Assembly: GCA_038843675.1 (NCBI GenBank)
Contig: JAWBRV010000005.1
Location: 28,236-92,235 of the forward strand
Direction of reading: 5' to 3'
Source: Candidatus Bathyarchaeia archaeon
GTDB taxonomy: Archaea; Thermoproteota; Bathyarchaeia; 40CM-2-53-6; CALIRQ01
DNA length: 64,000 nucleotides
Part shown: one piece after another, positions 1 to 7,703 of the stretch
Layout: every line of letters begins with the position of its first letter
Numbering within the stretch: the first letter of the stretch is position 1
The notes under the pieces: generated by a model
The model's database searches: none
The model's input: the letters and a program-made list of their open reading frames with translations, nothing else
What the model was told of the DNA's origin: nothing
Made by a program: the position numbers and the translations under genes

Positions 1-744
1 AAGGGCGGGGTTGGGAAAAGCATTGTGACGGCGAACCTCGCGGTGGCGCTGGCTTGGAGGGGGCATCCCCACGCCATTGGGATATTGGACGCGGACCTCC
101 ACGGCCCATCCATACCCAAGCTCCTTGGGATGGGAGGGGATCTATTGGAGGCAGATCCCGATGGCATCCGGCCGGCGGAGGGGCCGATGGGCATAAGGGT
201 CGTTTCGATGGGCTTCCTTTTGCCGACCGAGGACACGCCGGCCGTTTGGCGAGGACCGATAAAGATGAAGGCCATAAGGCAGTTCCTCTCCGAGGTCCTT
301 TGGGGGGATTTGGATTACCTGCTCATCGACCTCCCCCCGGGGACCGGGGATGAGCCGCTTAGCGTCTTCCAGCTGATCCCGAACATCGACGGGGTCATCG
401 TGGTCACGATCCCATCGGAGGTTTCGGAAGCCGTCGTGAAAAAATCGATAACATTCGCGAGGATGCTCAAGGCCCCGATAATTGGGTTGATAGAGAACAT
501 GAGCGGCCTCATTTGCCCATATTGCGGGAGGGAGATAGAGGTCTTCTCTGGGCGGGCCGGCGAGAGGATAGCCGATGAGCTCGGGGTCCCGCTCCTCGGA
601 AGGATACCGCTAGACCCTAGGATAAGCGAGGCCTCCGACGAGGGCATACCGTTCGTAATAGAGCATAGGGATACGCCAGCCGGGAAGGCTTTCATGGAGA
701 TCGTCGATAGGATAGAGGCGGCGATGGGGGGAGGGAGCAGCTAA
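1..744 (+). CDS. Mrp/NBP35-type P-loop ATPase (iron-sulfur carrier), 5' end cut off
   Basis: The reading frame is open from base 1, so the N-terminus lies outside the window. It begins inside the deviant Walker A motif KGGVGKS. Later come a switch-like DLPPGTGDE motif and a CPYCG cysteine pair that in this family helps hold a bridging Fe-S cluster. Mrp/ApbC/NBP35 proteins carry and transfer Fe-S clusters in the cytoplasm. About 248 residues are visible, close to a whole family member, so only the extreme N-terminus is missing. Its stop overlaps that of the convergent membrane gene by 4 bases. Family assignment is firm; the specific clients are unknown. Confidence 0.93.
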   Translation, partial: KGGVGKSIVTANLAVALAWRGHPHAIGILDADLHGPSIPKLLGMGGDLLEADPDGIRPAEGPMGIRVVSMGFLLPTEDTPAVWRGPIKMKAIRQFLSEVLWGDLDYLLIDLPPGTGDEPLSVFQLIPNIDGVIVVTIPSEVSEAVVKKSITFARMLKAPIIGLIENMSGLICPYCGREIEVFSGRAGERIADELGVPLLGRIPLDPRISEASDEGIPFVIEHRDTPAGKAFMEIVDRIEAAMGGGSS

Positions 745-1493
745 TGGGCCTGGGCCTTGCCGAAGGCCCTCAAGGCGCTTGAGACGGCGGCGATCGCCAA
801 CGCCGATCCGGCCGCGATGAGGGCCCTCTCGGCCGGATATATCCAAAAGATCGGTGCCCATATCCTTTTGAACGATTCGGGCGGAACGCCCAAGAGGAGG
901 CCGTAGAAGAGCTCGAAGAGAAGGCAACCGGTCAAATGCTGGGCCAGCGTCCCGCAAAGGGCCAAGGCGCCGGCCCCGAGGAGCCTTTTATGGGTCAAGC
1001 CCTCGGTGGCCCAAGCCGCGAGGAGCTTCGCCGCCGGCGAGGCCAATAGGGCGAGGGCGATCAAATGGAGCCAAAACCATGGGATCCCAAAGCCCAGCGG
1101 GGCGATCGATATGAAGGGGAGGGAGTAGGGGCTAAGGGCGAAGGCGATAGTCAAGGCCAATAGCAGCGATAGCCCGATCGATCGCCTCCCCTTGGCCACC
1201 AGCCCGATCAGCGCGGCGCAGGATGTCGCCGGCAGGAAATCGAGGCCGAAGAATATGGTCCTTCCGGTCAAGGAGATCCCGAGGAACGTCCCGATGAGGA
1301 TGGCGATCGCCGCCCTAAGGGGCCCGAAGGCCAGCCCTAGGGCGGGCGCTAAGGCATCGGCGGCCGAGAAGCTCCCGCCTTGGATGCCTATGATGGGGAA
1401 AATGGGCATAGCCCTCGCTAGGCCATAAAGGCATGAGAAGGCGGCCATGCGCATCAAATCCTCGGCCCCGAGCCCCCTTCGAGCCAAGCCCAA
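741..1493 (-). CDS. Polytopic membrane protein, resembles an ECF-transporter S component
   Basis: This 250-residue protein is almost wholly hydrophobic, with about six predicted membrane segments. Short loops and an early GIQGGSFSAADALAPALG stretch recall substrate-binding S components of energy-coupling-factor vitamin transporters or related putative permeases. No EcfT or EcfA gene is nearby, so the link is only by general appearance. The upstream start is TTG; an internal ATG at 1454 is an equally good start. Function is not established. Confidence 0.6.
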   Translation of the reverse strand: MGLARRGLGAEDLMRMAAFSCLYGLARAMPIFPIIGIQGGSFSAADALAPALGLAFGPLRAAIAILIGTFLGISLTGRTIFFGLDFLPATSCAALIGLVAKGRRSIGLSLLLALTIAFALSPYSLPFISIAPLGFGIPWFWLHLIALALLASPAAKLLAAWATEGLTHKRLLGAGALALCGTLAQHLTGCLLFELFYGLLLGVPPESFKRIWAPIFWIYPAERALIAAGSALAIAAVSSALRAFGKAQAH

Positions 1494-1536
1494 ATAACCC
1501 CTTTATGCGGAAGGGTCCGGGGTAGGGCTCAAAGCT

Positions 1537-1544
1537 TTTATAAC
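1537..1544 (+). promoter_or_regulatory. TATA box of the tRNA-Cys gene
   Basis: TTTTATAA lies 24 to 31 bases before the first base of the tRNA (1568), the usual archaeal TATA spacing when transcription begins near the mature 5' end. Confidence 0.6.
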
Positions 1545-1604
1545 CTTTTCCGAACCTAGCCTCTATCGCCGGGGTGGCCGAACGGTTCAGGCGGCGGGCT
1601 GCAG

Positions 1605-1623
1605 CGCGGCCTTTAGCGCGGCG
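1605..1623 (+). other. tRNA-Cys intron 1 (19 nt, canonical 37/38)
   Basis: The flanks form a textbook bulge-helix-bulge. The outer helix is the anticodon stem. The 4-bp central helix is 1599-1602 with 1618-1621. The bulges are AGC (1603-1605) and CGA (1622-1624). Cutting after the second base of each bulge gives exactly this intron. The inner helix is short (1606-1607 with 1616-1617). Confidence 0.85.
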
Positions 1624-1634
1624 ACCCGCAGTAT

Positions 1635-1657
1635 TGCCTTCGGCGCTTGGCGCTGAG
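1635..1657 (+). other. tRNA-Cys intron 2 (23 nt, variable loop/T-stem junction)
   Basis: A second bulge-helix-bulge fits precisely. The outer helix is 1625-1628 with 1659-1662, the 4-bp central helix is 1629-1632 with 1652-1655, and the bulges are ATT (1633-1635) and AGA (1656-1658). The inner helix is 1636-1638 with 1649-1651. Cutting after the second bulge bases leaves a 5-nt variable loop AGTAT. A non-canonical intron site usually implies a broad-specificity heteromeric splicing endonuclease. Confidence 0.8.
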
Positions 1658-1797
1658 ATGGGTTCGACTCCCATCCCCGGCTCCAATCCGCGCCATTGCT
1701 CGGCCGCTTTGGATCGACGCTCCGATCGAGGCGAGCGGGATGGGAGGTCAGTATGAGGCGTTCCCGATAACCCGCCGGTATTCCCATATGAACAACT

Positions 1798-1950
1798 TTG
1801 CTATTCATGGATGCGATCCAATCCCTTGGGGCGATTCGCTTGGACTGCGGGCCCGCGGACTTCGCCTCGGGCTGCCATAAATGGCTGCTGGCGCCCTTCT
1901 GGATAGGCATCTTATACATGAGGAGGGGCTTTGAGCTGGAGCCGAGGTGG
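1798..1950 (+). pseudogene. Fragment of a class V aminotransferase / cysteine-desulfurase-like gene
   Basis: About 50 codons read FMDAIQSLGAIRLD, then ADFASGCHKWLLAPF and GILYMRRG. This is the hallmark active-site region of class V PLP enzymes, with the lysine of the HKW motif that binds PLP. Nothing upstream supplies the N-terminal half, and downstream the frame soon loses similarity. It lies between two tRNA genes, so it is probably a decayed remnant. Some degraded downstream sequence may belong to the same gene. Confidence 0.6.
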
Positions 1951-2129
1951 GATGAGCGAGGGCCCCAAGGGGTTGGCCAAGCGGCCGTTGGGGGCGCGGG
2001 GTCGCGGCGGCGAGGATGGGCAACCTCGGGCATCTCCTCATCTCCATAACTGAGAGGCCGATTTGGAATTCTTCGAGGCGCTCGCGAGCCTCCGATAAGT
2101 TCATGAAGGGATTCGCCCTTAGCCCGAAT

Positions 2130-2206
2130 GGGCCCGTGGTCTAGCGGATCATGATGCTGGCCTCCGGAGCCGGCGGTCGTGGGTTCGAATCCCACCGGGC
2201 CCGCCA
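2130..2206 (+). tRNA. tRNA-Arg (CCG), intronless, encoded CCA
   Basis: The acceptor stem GGGCCCG (2130-2136) pairs with 2196-2202, with discriminator G2203 and CCA at 2204-2206. The anticodon stem is 2157-2161 with 2169-2173, and the loop CTCCGGA gives anticodon CCG, which reads CGG. The variable loop is 5 nt and the T-arm is GTGGG-TTCGAAT-CCCAC. No intron is needed. Confidence 0.93.
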
Positions 2207-2281
2207 AATTGTTCGAAAATTCCTCCTCACACATCGATCCATGGATTGGACCGATGAATGGCCGAGTTCGTAAACGGACAT

Positions 2282-3307
2282 TCAATCCCTATAGAGGATC
2301 GTCAAATCCTCCTCGGGATCCACCTGCTCCATTTGGATTCTCTCATCAGGGGGTATCGCCCATATCGGCTTACCGAGCGCCTCGAATCTGAGGAGCGAGG
2401 ATTTATACCACTTTATGCCTGGGTTTTTGGTAACCGGGAACGAAAATCCCTTGGCGAAGCCCTCGTAGTTCACGCTCTCATATGCCGTTGGGTACCTGGA
2501 GAAGCCCCTTATGATGTCCGTTATAACGCAATTCATCCCGGTTACGAATTTCTCGATCTCCAACCATTTCCCATGGGAGGCCTCGACGACCGTTAACCCG
2601 AAATACCCCGAGCCACCCTCCCTTAGGCAACAGGCCCCGCGCGAGATGAACGCCTTCAGCCCGCTGAGGGTTTCCAAGGGCTCCGAGGAGAAGACGTCGA
2701 ACCCCTCTAGGAGATCCTTGGGCAGCGGATCCCGGACGTCGTATTTCCGAAACTCTATCCCGAAGCCCCGCTCCTTATTGATCTTCGCTATGAACTCCCC
2801 GAGCCTTTCGTCCACATCCAATACACAAATCCTATGGGGCAGCCCCGTTAGCGCGAGGGCAATGCTCAGCAGATCATCGTCCCCGATCAGGATGATGTCC
2901 TTATGGGACAAATCGCCATAATGATGCATAAAGGCGGCTCTAGCGATCACATCGTACTCGTTCATATATCCTTGGCAAAAATCTAGGGTGGGCGGTGGCC
3001 TATTCGCGACGATCCCCTTATAATCATTGAAGATTTCCTCGAATTCCTCGCCCGGGATCACGCGCCTCCCGGAGCATTTATCGCATATGCCGCTTTTGAA
3101 ACGAACCGCATCCTCATCGACGGCTGACAAACCCTTTTCGGTGATGCCAAGGCTCGACCCATCCGTCTCGATTAGGCCTCCCTCGTAGAGCTCATTGACG
3201 GCCCTCATGAAATCCCTCAATAGGAAGTCGCTCGCCTCTAGGAGCTCCCATATGGATTTCCTCGAGGTCGCCAGCTCTCTGAGGATTCGAACCTTTATCC
3301 TATCCAT
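2282..3307 (-). CDS. bpsA: N4-bis(aminopropyl)spermidine synthase (branched polyamine synthase)
   Basis: This 341-residue protein has an N-terminal winged-helix-like region, a cysteine pair (CDKC) near residue 75, and an aminopropyltransferase Rossmann domain with the family features RPPPTLDFCQGYMN and IGDDDLLS. BpsA adds aminopropyl groups from decarboxylated AdoMet to spermidine to make branched polyamines, known mainly from hyperthermophiles. Its start overlaps the end of speD, which makes the aminopropyl donor, so the pair forms a polyamine operon. Confidence 0.92.
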   Translation of the reverse strand: MDRIKVRILRELATSRKSIWELLEASDFLLRDFMRAVNELYEGGLIETDGSSLGITEKGLSAVDEDAVRFKSGICDKCSGRRVIPGEEFEEIFNDYKGIVANRPPPTLDFCQGYMNEYDVIARAAFMHHYGDLSHKDIILIGDDDLLSIALALTGLPHRICVLDVDERLGEFIAKINKERGFGIEFRKYDVRDPLPKDLLEGFDVFSSEPLETLSGLKAFISRGACCLREGGSGYFGLTVVEASHGKWLEIEKFVTGMNCVITDIIRGFSRYPTAYESVNYEGFAKGFSFPVTKNPGIKWYKSSLLRFEALGKPIWAIPPDERIQMEQVDPEEDLTILYRD

Positions 3308-3654
3308 CCGACACGCCTTATCGTCTTCTTCCTTACCCTCTTGGGCTTGAATTCCTCGACGAGCAGCTTGAACGCCTCTAGGGCCCCCTTATCGTCGCCG
3401 CACGTGAAGATGTCCAATGCCACATAGCCATGCTCCGGCCAAGTATGGATGCTCAAATGGGACTCTCTCAATAGATAAACTCCGGAAACGCCATACGGCT
3501 TGAATTGATGAAAAGCGGAAGAAATGCTTTTCAAACCGGATTTGGAAACGACCCTATCCAAAATCCTTCGTACTGTGCTTACCCTCGAAATCCTCTCCTT
3601 CTCTACGCCAATGAACTCTATGATGAGGTGGACGCTCATGGGGCCCACCTTCAT
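3295..3654 (-). CDS. speD: S-adenosylmethionine decarboxylase proenzyme
   Basis: At 119 residues this is the small prokaryotic AdoMetDC class. The self-cleavage site is visible in ESHLSIHTWPEHG, where the serine becomes the pyruvoyl group, and a conserved FTCGD motif supplies the catalytic cysteine. It produces decarboxylated AdoMet, the aminopropyl donor used by the overlapping downstream bpsA. A later ATG at 3639 (MSVHLIIEF) is an alternative start. Confidence 0.95.
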   Translation of the reverse strand: MKVGPMSVHLIIEFIGVEKERISRVSTVRRILDRVVSKSGLKSISSAFHQFKPYGVSGVYLLRESHLSIHTWPEHGYVALDIFTCGDDKGALEAFKLLVEEFKPKRVRKKTIRRVGWIG

Positions 3655-3697
3655 CGTTGAGCATGCGACGGCTCACGGATTTTTTTATTTTCAAACA

Positions 3698-3707
3698 ATT
3701 ATAAAAA
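3698..3707 (-). promoter_or_regulatory. TATA box of the speD-bpsA operon
   Basis: The minus strand reads TTTTTATAAT about 44-53 bases before the speD ATG, inside an AT-rich island in otherwise GC-rich DNA. This would give a short leader. Bases 3719-4004 beyond it hold no convincing gene on either strand. Confidence 0.5.
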
Positions 3708-4004
3708 CATTTATGTAGAAAACGATCGATCGCGCCGCAGCTATCTCGAGCCATTTGAATCGCCCCATTTGGCCGAATTGTGGCCTTGCTTTCGGCTTCG
3801 AAAGCGCGCTTCGCGCAGTTGCTAAAGGTGCCCGATCGCTCGTTGGGGGAAATGATCATTCAAATCCCTTCATCTGGACATTTGGAATCCGAAACCCTCC
3901 TCTATGCCTTGGCGAGGCCCCTTTGCTGAATGGGGGATCGATTCCCACCAAACCCAACCTTCCGTGGCAACGGAGTGCGATAAGGCCTCCCCGCAACCGG
4001 GTGG

Positions 4005-4012
4005 TTTTAAGA
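4005..4012 (+). promoter_or_regulatory. TATA-like box of the flavin-binding protein gene
   Basis: TTTTAAGA lies about 30 bases before the ATG at 4041, the spacing of a leaderless archaeal transcript. Confidence 0.4.
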
Positions 4013-4040
4013 GCATCGATTCCAAAAATGGCCCGCGGCC

Positions 4041-4499
4041 ATGGGGTTGAGGAGGCGCGAGAAGGAGATGCCTCGGGAGGAGGCGATCGAACTCCTGGGG
4101 AGATCGTTAGTCGGCAGGTTGGCTATGTCCGTATGCAATCGTCCCTACGTCGTGCCGTTGCACTTCCTATATGAGGATGGGAGGATATACTTCCATTGTG
4201 CGAGCGAGGGGAAGAAGATGGAGTACATCAAGAGGAACCCCAACGTTTGCTTCGAAGTCGATGAGTTCCTAGGCCTGAGGTCGGGGGAAGGGCCGTGCGG
4301 CTGGGGGACCCGATATAGGAGCGCGATCGCCTACGGGAGGGCAAGCCCGTTATCGGACGAATCGAGGAAGATCGAGGTCCTGAACAAGCTATTGAGGAAA
4401 TACGCGGGCCAAGGCCATGAGGTCCGCGGACCCCTAAGGGATGTGGCCGTTGTGGAGATCGAGATCGAGGAGATCACCGGGAAGCGGGATCTGGGCTGA
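4041..4499 (+). CDS. Pyridoxamine 5'-phosphate oxidase-like flavin-binding protein
   Basis: The 152-residue protein has the split-barrel FMN-binding pattern of the PPOX/NimA-like family: GRLAMSVCNRPYVVPLHFLYEDGRIYFHC split across strands, then a KMEYIKRNPNVCFEVDE stretch. Members bind FMN, haem or F420 and often reduce small molecules, but substrates vary widely. No metabolic partner lies beside it. A later ATG at 4071 is possible, but the TATA-like box favours 4041. Confidence 0.82.
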   Translation: MGLRRREKEMPREEAIELLGRSLVGRLAMSVCNRPYVVPLHFLYEDGRIYFHCASEGKKMEYIKRNPNVCFEVDEFLGLRSGEGPCGWGTRYRSAIAYGRASPLSDESRKIEVLNKLLRKYAGQGHEVRGPLRDVAVVEIEIEEITGKRDLG

Positions 4500-4584
4500 G
4501 GGCCGGGCGCAGACTAGGGGGAGCTATTGCCGAACAATCCCAACCGATCGCCAAGCAGGCCCATTTAAAAGCCTCGGGCGCCTC

Positions 4585-4616
4585 CGGTGAAGGATCCTTC
4601 ACCGATTTTTTTTTTT
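4585..4616 (+). terminator. Perfect 20-bp palindrome followed by 11 T
   Basis: Bases 4585-4604 are their own reverse complement (CGGTGAAGGA then TCCTTCACCG). After one A come 11 T (4606-4616) and then 8 A. A hairpin before a U-tract is terminator-like and would end the flavin-protein transcript. Because it also sits 47 bases before the next gene, a regulator, it could instead be an operator. Confidence 0.55.
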
Positions 4617-4650
4617 AAAAAAAATTCCTGAATACATCCTTGGTCGTTCA

Positions 4651-5481
4651 ATGGATACTTGGAGGCGTTTCGAAAGATCCTGCCGCATCCTATCCCACCC
4701 AATTAGGAGGAAGATACTATGCCTCCTATCCGAAGGGGCTCGCTCCTTTCAAGAATTGAGCGATACATGCGGCATGAACCACGGCAAGCTCGGCTATCAC
4801 TTGAGGAAGATGGCGGGGATCTTGGAACGCGAGCCCGAGGGAAATCTCTACGTTCTCACTGAGGAGGGGCGGATGCTGTACGAATGGTTCCTCCGGGCCT
4901 CCCTAGATTACATGAAATCGGTCTTGGATTTGGAGATCGGGCCGGAGCTAAACCCGATCAAATACGCGGAGAGCCTTTCCCCGGGCGACCATTCCGTGCT
5001 CATTTACGAAAGCGAGCCGATCAGGAGGGCGATGGTCCTTTCCTTCCTCGAGGCCGGCCTGCAAGAGGGCTCGGCCTTGATCTATCTGGCGGCGGAAGGG
5101 AGGGTGGATCAAGCGGCCGAGGAGATCTCGAGGGGCTTGGGCATGGGGGCCGAGAAGGGCTTGGAGGTTATGGGCGCCGAGGAATGGTATATGGGCTTGG
5201 GGGAGGCATCCGCGGACCTGATAATGGAGAATTGGCGAAGGCTCGCGAAAAGGAAGCTCGGGGAGGGCTATGCGGGGGTGCGAGTGGCGACGGAGGCGCA
5301 TGGCCTGATCAAAAAATTGGATTTCCTGGCCATCGAGGAGAGGATCGGGAAGAGGCTTCCGGAAGTCTTCTGCTCCCTGTGCCAATACGACGCTTCGAAG
5401 CTCGAGCCCGAGGCCATAATAGCGCTCCTCAGGAACCACGGGCACGCCCTCTTCGAGAGGATCGCCCTCAAGCTTTCTTGA
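4651..5481 (+). CDS. ArsR-type HTH regulator with MEDS sensory domain
   Basis: Residues 1-85 form a winged helix of ArsR type (SCRILSHPIRRKILCLLSEG, then a recognition region). Residues from about 105 match the MEDS/DcmR-like domain: DHSVLIYESEPIRRAMVLSF and later GLIKKLDFLAIEERI. MEDS is a degenerate RecA/KaiC-like fold thought to sense small hydrocarbon or other metabolites. The palindrome just upstream could be its binding site. No target gene is obvious. Confidence 0.85.
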   Translation: MDTWRRFERSCRILSHPIRRKILCLLSEGARSFQELSDTCGMNHGKLGYHLRKMAGILEREPEGNLYVLTEEGRMLYEWFLRASLDYMKSVLDLEIGPELNPIKYAESLSPGDHSVLIYESEPIRRAMVLSFLEAGLQEGSALIYLAAEGRVDQAAEEISRGLGMGAEKGLEVMGAEEWYMGLGEASADLIMENWRRLAKRKLGEGYAGVRVATEAHGLIKKLDFLAIEERIGKRLPEVFCSLCQYDASKLEPEAIIALLRNHGHALFERIALKLS

Positions 5482-5485
5482 GGAA

Positions 5486-6229
5486 TCAGAAAAGAATCTC
5501 GCATGGTATCCCGATGCCCCTAAAGGCCTTGGCCAAGGCTCCCCCCATTTCGGAGAAGAACACATCCTTCATTGCATATTCTAGCCCATGCCTCCTGTAT
5601 ACCCAATCGGCGTAATGATAATTCATCCTATCGATCAAAACGGAGCGCACAATCCCCCTCAGGAGCTTCGGCAACCCCTCGGCCCCCGGGAGGATCGGCG
5701 CTATCATGGCGCATGTCCCGATTCCCTCGGAGCTCAGCCTTTCCAAGGCCCTTATCCTATCCTCGATCGATGGCGCCTTGGGTTCGAAGATCTTCCTAAT
5801 GCCATCGTCCGCCGTGGTCACTGTGAAGACGACCTCGAGCCCCTTAAAAGCCCTTAGGAGGTCCAAGTCCCGAAGGACGAGCGGGGATTTCGTCTGGATC
5901 GTGGCCGGCCAGCCGTGCCTCGAGAGGATCCTCAAACATCCCCTCGTCAGCTGATATTTTTCCTCGATCGGTTGATAGGGATCGCATATGCCGCTGATCC
6001 AGACCCTTCCGATCCTCTTCCTCCCCACCTCCCGCTCCAAGAGGCCTATGGCATTAACCTTAACGTCCACGAAATCTCCCCAAGCCTCCCTATGGCCCGT
6101 GAACCTCCTTATGAACCGCGCATAACAATATGTACAACCATGTTCACAACCCACGTAGGGATTTATGGTATATTCGTGGACCTTGGATTCGGATAGGATG
6201 GTCTTGGCGCGCTTTTCCCTAACGAGCAT
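5486..6229 (-). CDS. Radical SAM protein of the spore photoproduct lyase-like family
   Basis: The radical SAM cysteines are in GCEHGCTYCYA (CxxxCxxC) at about residues 28-38, preceded by INPYVG, typical of SPL-like/Rv2578c-type proteins. These bind a 4Fe-4S cluster and AdoMet; most archaeal members have no proven substrate. The gene begins directly after the stop of the upstream dph6-like gene, so the two are probably co-transcribed. It converges on the HTH-MEDS gene with only a few bases between them. Confidence 0.87.
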   Translation of the reverse strand: MLVREKRAKTILSESKVHEYTINPYVGCEHGCTYCYARFIRRFTGHREAWGDFVDVKVNAIGLLEREVGRKRIGRVWISGICDPYQPIEEKYQLTRGCLRILSRHGWPATIQTKSPLVLRDLDLLRAFKGLEVVFTVTTADDGIRKIFEPKAPSIEDRIRALERLSSEGIGTCAMIAPILPGAEGLPKLLRGIVRSVLIDRMNYHYADWVYRRHGLEYAMKDVFFSEMGGALAKAFRGIGIPCEILF

Positions 6230-6964
6230 TCAAGGGCCCCGCAGCCGCGCCAACGCTCCGATGCCATTTGAGCCATGATTTGCTGGCTTATCGGTAACCC
6301 TAACCTCATCCAAGATCAAGACCAACCCGCCGGATCCGTCCCTTTGGATATGGCTCCTCTCTACGATCAGCCCCCTCCTGAAGAAGGGAGCATCTAGGAC
6401 GAACGTCTCGAACTCTCCCCCTTCACCGGCCGGGTTTATCCCATATATTTCCCATAACCTCATCATCTCTCTTATGAATTTCTCATCGATCCTCCTGCCT
6501 ATGAAATCCTCCAATCCCATCGCGAAGACCCCTGTGACGATTGCATGGAAGCCCCTCCCCAAGGCCTCCTCCAGTAGCCCGATCGGATCCCTCCCCCATA
6601 AGGGGTTGACGCACTCGATCCTCAACTCGGCGCAAACCCTGCCGATCCTCGAGGCCTGATAGGTTGAGGAGATGGCGCCCGTGAAGACACAATCGATCCC
6701 ATATAATTCGATGCCCTCCTTAATGGCTCCTTTCAAATCCGCCAGCTCCGCCTCCTTCTCCCCCTCGGTTCGCCTCATGATTATCGGCAGGCCTATCGCC
6801 TCAGCCTGCTTGCCCGCTAAGATGATGTTCGGTGTATGGAACATATAGCTCGCGGGGTTCTCCGGGAGCATCGTGATTAGACATTTGACGTCGGCGGATC
6901 CCATGGCGTAATATAGGGCCAAGCAGGAATCCTTCCCCCCGGAGAACAGGACCGCGGCCCTCAT
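6230..6964 (-). CDS. dph6: Diphthine-ammonia ligase family ATP pyrophosphatase
   Basis: The N-terminus MRAAVLFSGGKDSCLALYYAM contains the PP-loop SGGKDS. Later GAISSTYQASRIGRVC and NPLWGRD with GEGGEFETFVLD are signature stretches of the Dph6 family. The family amidates diphthine on elongation factor 2. At 244 residues the length is normal for archaea. It is first in a two-gene unit with the radical SAM gene. Confidence 0.92.
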   Translation of the reverse strand: MRAAVLFSGGKDSCLALYYAMGSADVKCLITMLPENPASYMFHTPNIILAGKQAEAIGLPIIMRRTEGEKEAELADLKGAIKEGIELYGIDCVFTGAISSTYQASRIGRVCAELRIECVNPLWGRDPIGLLEEALGRGFHAIVTGVFAMGLEDFIGRRIDEKFIREMMRLWEIYGINPAGEGGEFETFVLDAPFFRRGLIVERSHIQRDGSGGLVLILDEVRVTDKPANHGSNGIGALARLRGP

Positions 6965-7083
6965 GCTCTATTCCCGATCCGGATCGATTAGATGGGTCTT
7001 AAAAAGGGTTCGCGGCCGCCCGTTGCCGGAAGGGCCGTATGTCCCCATGGGCGGCGCCGGGCGGGGGCTGCGGGCATCCCGCC

Positions 7084-7557
7084 TCAGCCTAGGTCGGCCA
7101 ATAAATCCCCAACGCCATGGGCCACTAGGATGACGAAGATTGCGATTGCCAAATGCTCCGCGACCGCCTTATGCGGCTTCACGCCCCGCTGCCTCGAGAT
7201 ATGATAGCTGAATATGGCGATCAGGGATAGCCCCCACATCACACTAACGGCGGTCGCAATCGATAGTGGAAGCAATAGGACCGGGGTTATGAAGGTCGAT
7301 GCGAAGATGAACTTGGATAGGAAGGTGGCCGCGGTTGATTCCCACACCTCCCTCTCCGTATGCTCGCCCTCGGATTCCTCGGACAAGTGGATCCCGAGGG
7401 CATCCGAAAGAGCATCGGATATCGCTATCACGAGTATTCCGCTTATGACCGCGAGGGTCGAATGGGTGCTGGAGTGCAAGCCAACGATGAGGCCCAAGGT
7501 CGTTATTATGCCGGACATCAGCCCGAAGCTGAAGCCCTTCATCATTGGGAGCCTCAT
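7084..7557 (-). CDS. VIT1/CCC1-like membrane protein
   Basis: The 157-residue protein has about four or five membrane segments. The first segment GLMSGIITTLGLIVGL and the following SDALSDALGIHLSEESE recall VIT/CCC1 iron-manganese transporters, in which an acidic stretch follows TM2. It lacks the long cytoplasmic metal-binding domain. Metal transport is inferred from family resemblance only. Confidence 0.7.
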   Translation of the reverse strand: MRLPMMKGFSFGLMSGIITTLGLIVGLHSSTHSTLAVISGILVIAISDALSDALGIHLSEESEGEHTEREVWESTAATFLSKFIFASTFITPVLLLPLSIATAVSVMWGLSLIAIFSYHISRQRGVKPHKAVAEHLAIAIFVILVAHGVGDLLADLG

Positions 7558-7703
7558 ATCGATCGATTGATAATGCGCATCCCTTGGGATAAGGCTTTGG
7601 GATCGGCGATCTGCATAGGCCCATAGGGCCGATGAGCCCGAACGGGGCCGGAACGGTTAAATTTGGACCCGGGGATTAGGCACTCTTGAGCGGGGATTTC
7701 GGG

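Larger units (their letters stand above)
1568..1685 (+). tRNA. tRNA-Cys (GCA) with two BHB introns and encoded CCA
   Basis: I folded this by hand. The acceptor stem is 1568-1574 with 1675-1681, and the discriminator is T1682 as expected for Cys, followed by CCA at 1683-1685. The D-stem is GCC/GGC. The anticodon stem is 1594-1598 with 1625-1629, with anticodon GCA at 1601-1603. The T-arm is 1658-1674 with loop TTCGACT. Two inserts must be removed: 19 nt at 37/38 (1605-1623) and 23 nt between the variable loop and the T-stem (1635-1657). Removing both leaves 73 nt plus CCA with a normal 5-nt variable loop. Without the second intron it would look like an impossible long-arm tRNA-Cys. Confidence 0.9.

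Noticed and set aside
1630..1657. A long variable arm making this a Leu or Ser tRNA
   Set aside because: The anticodon is GCA and base 73 is T, both cysteine features, and the extra bases form an exact bulge-helix-bulge that leaves a normal 5-nt variable loop.
3935..3965. A tRNA-like T-arm (ATCGATTCCC)
   Set aside because: The loop would be eight bases and no acceptor or anticodon stem can be built around it.
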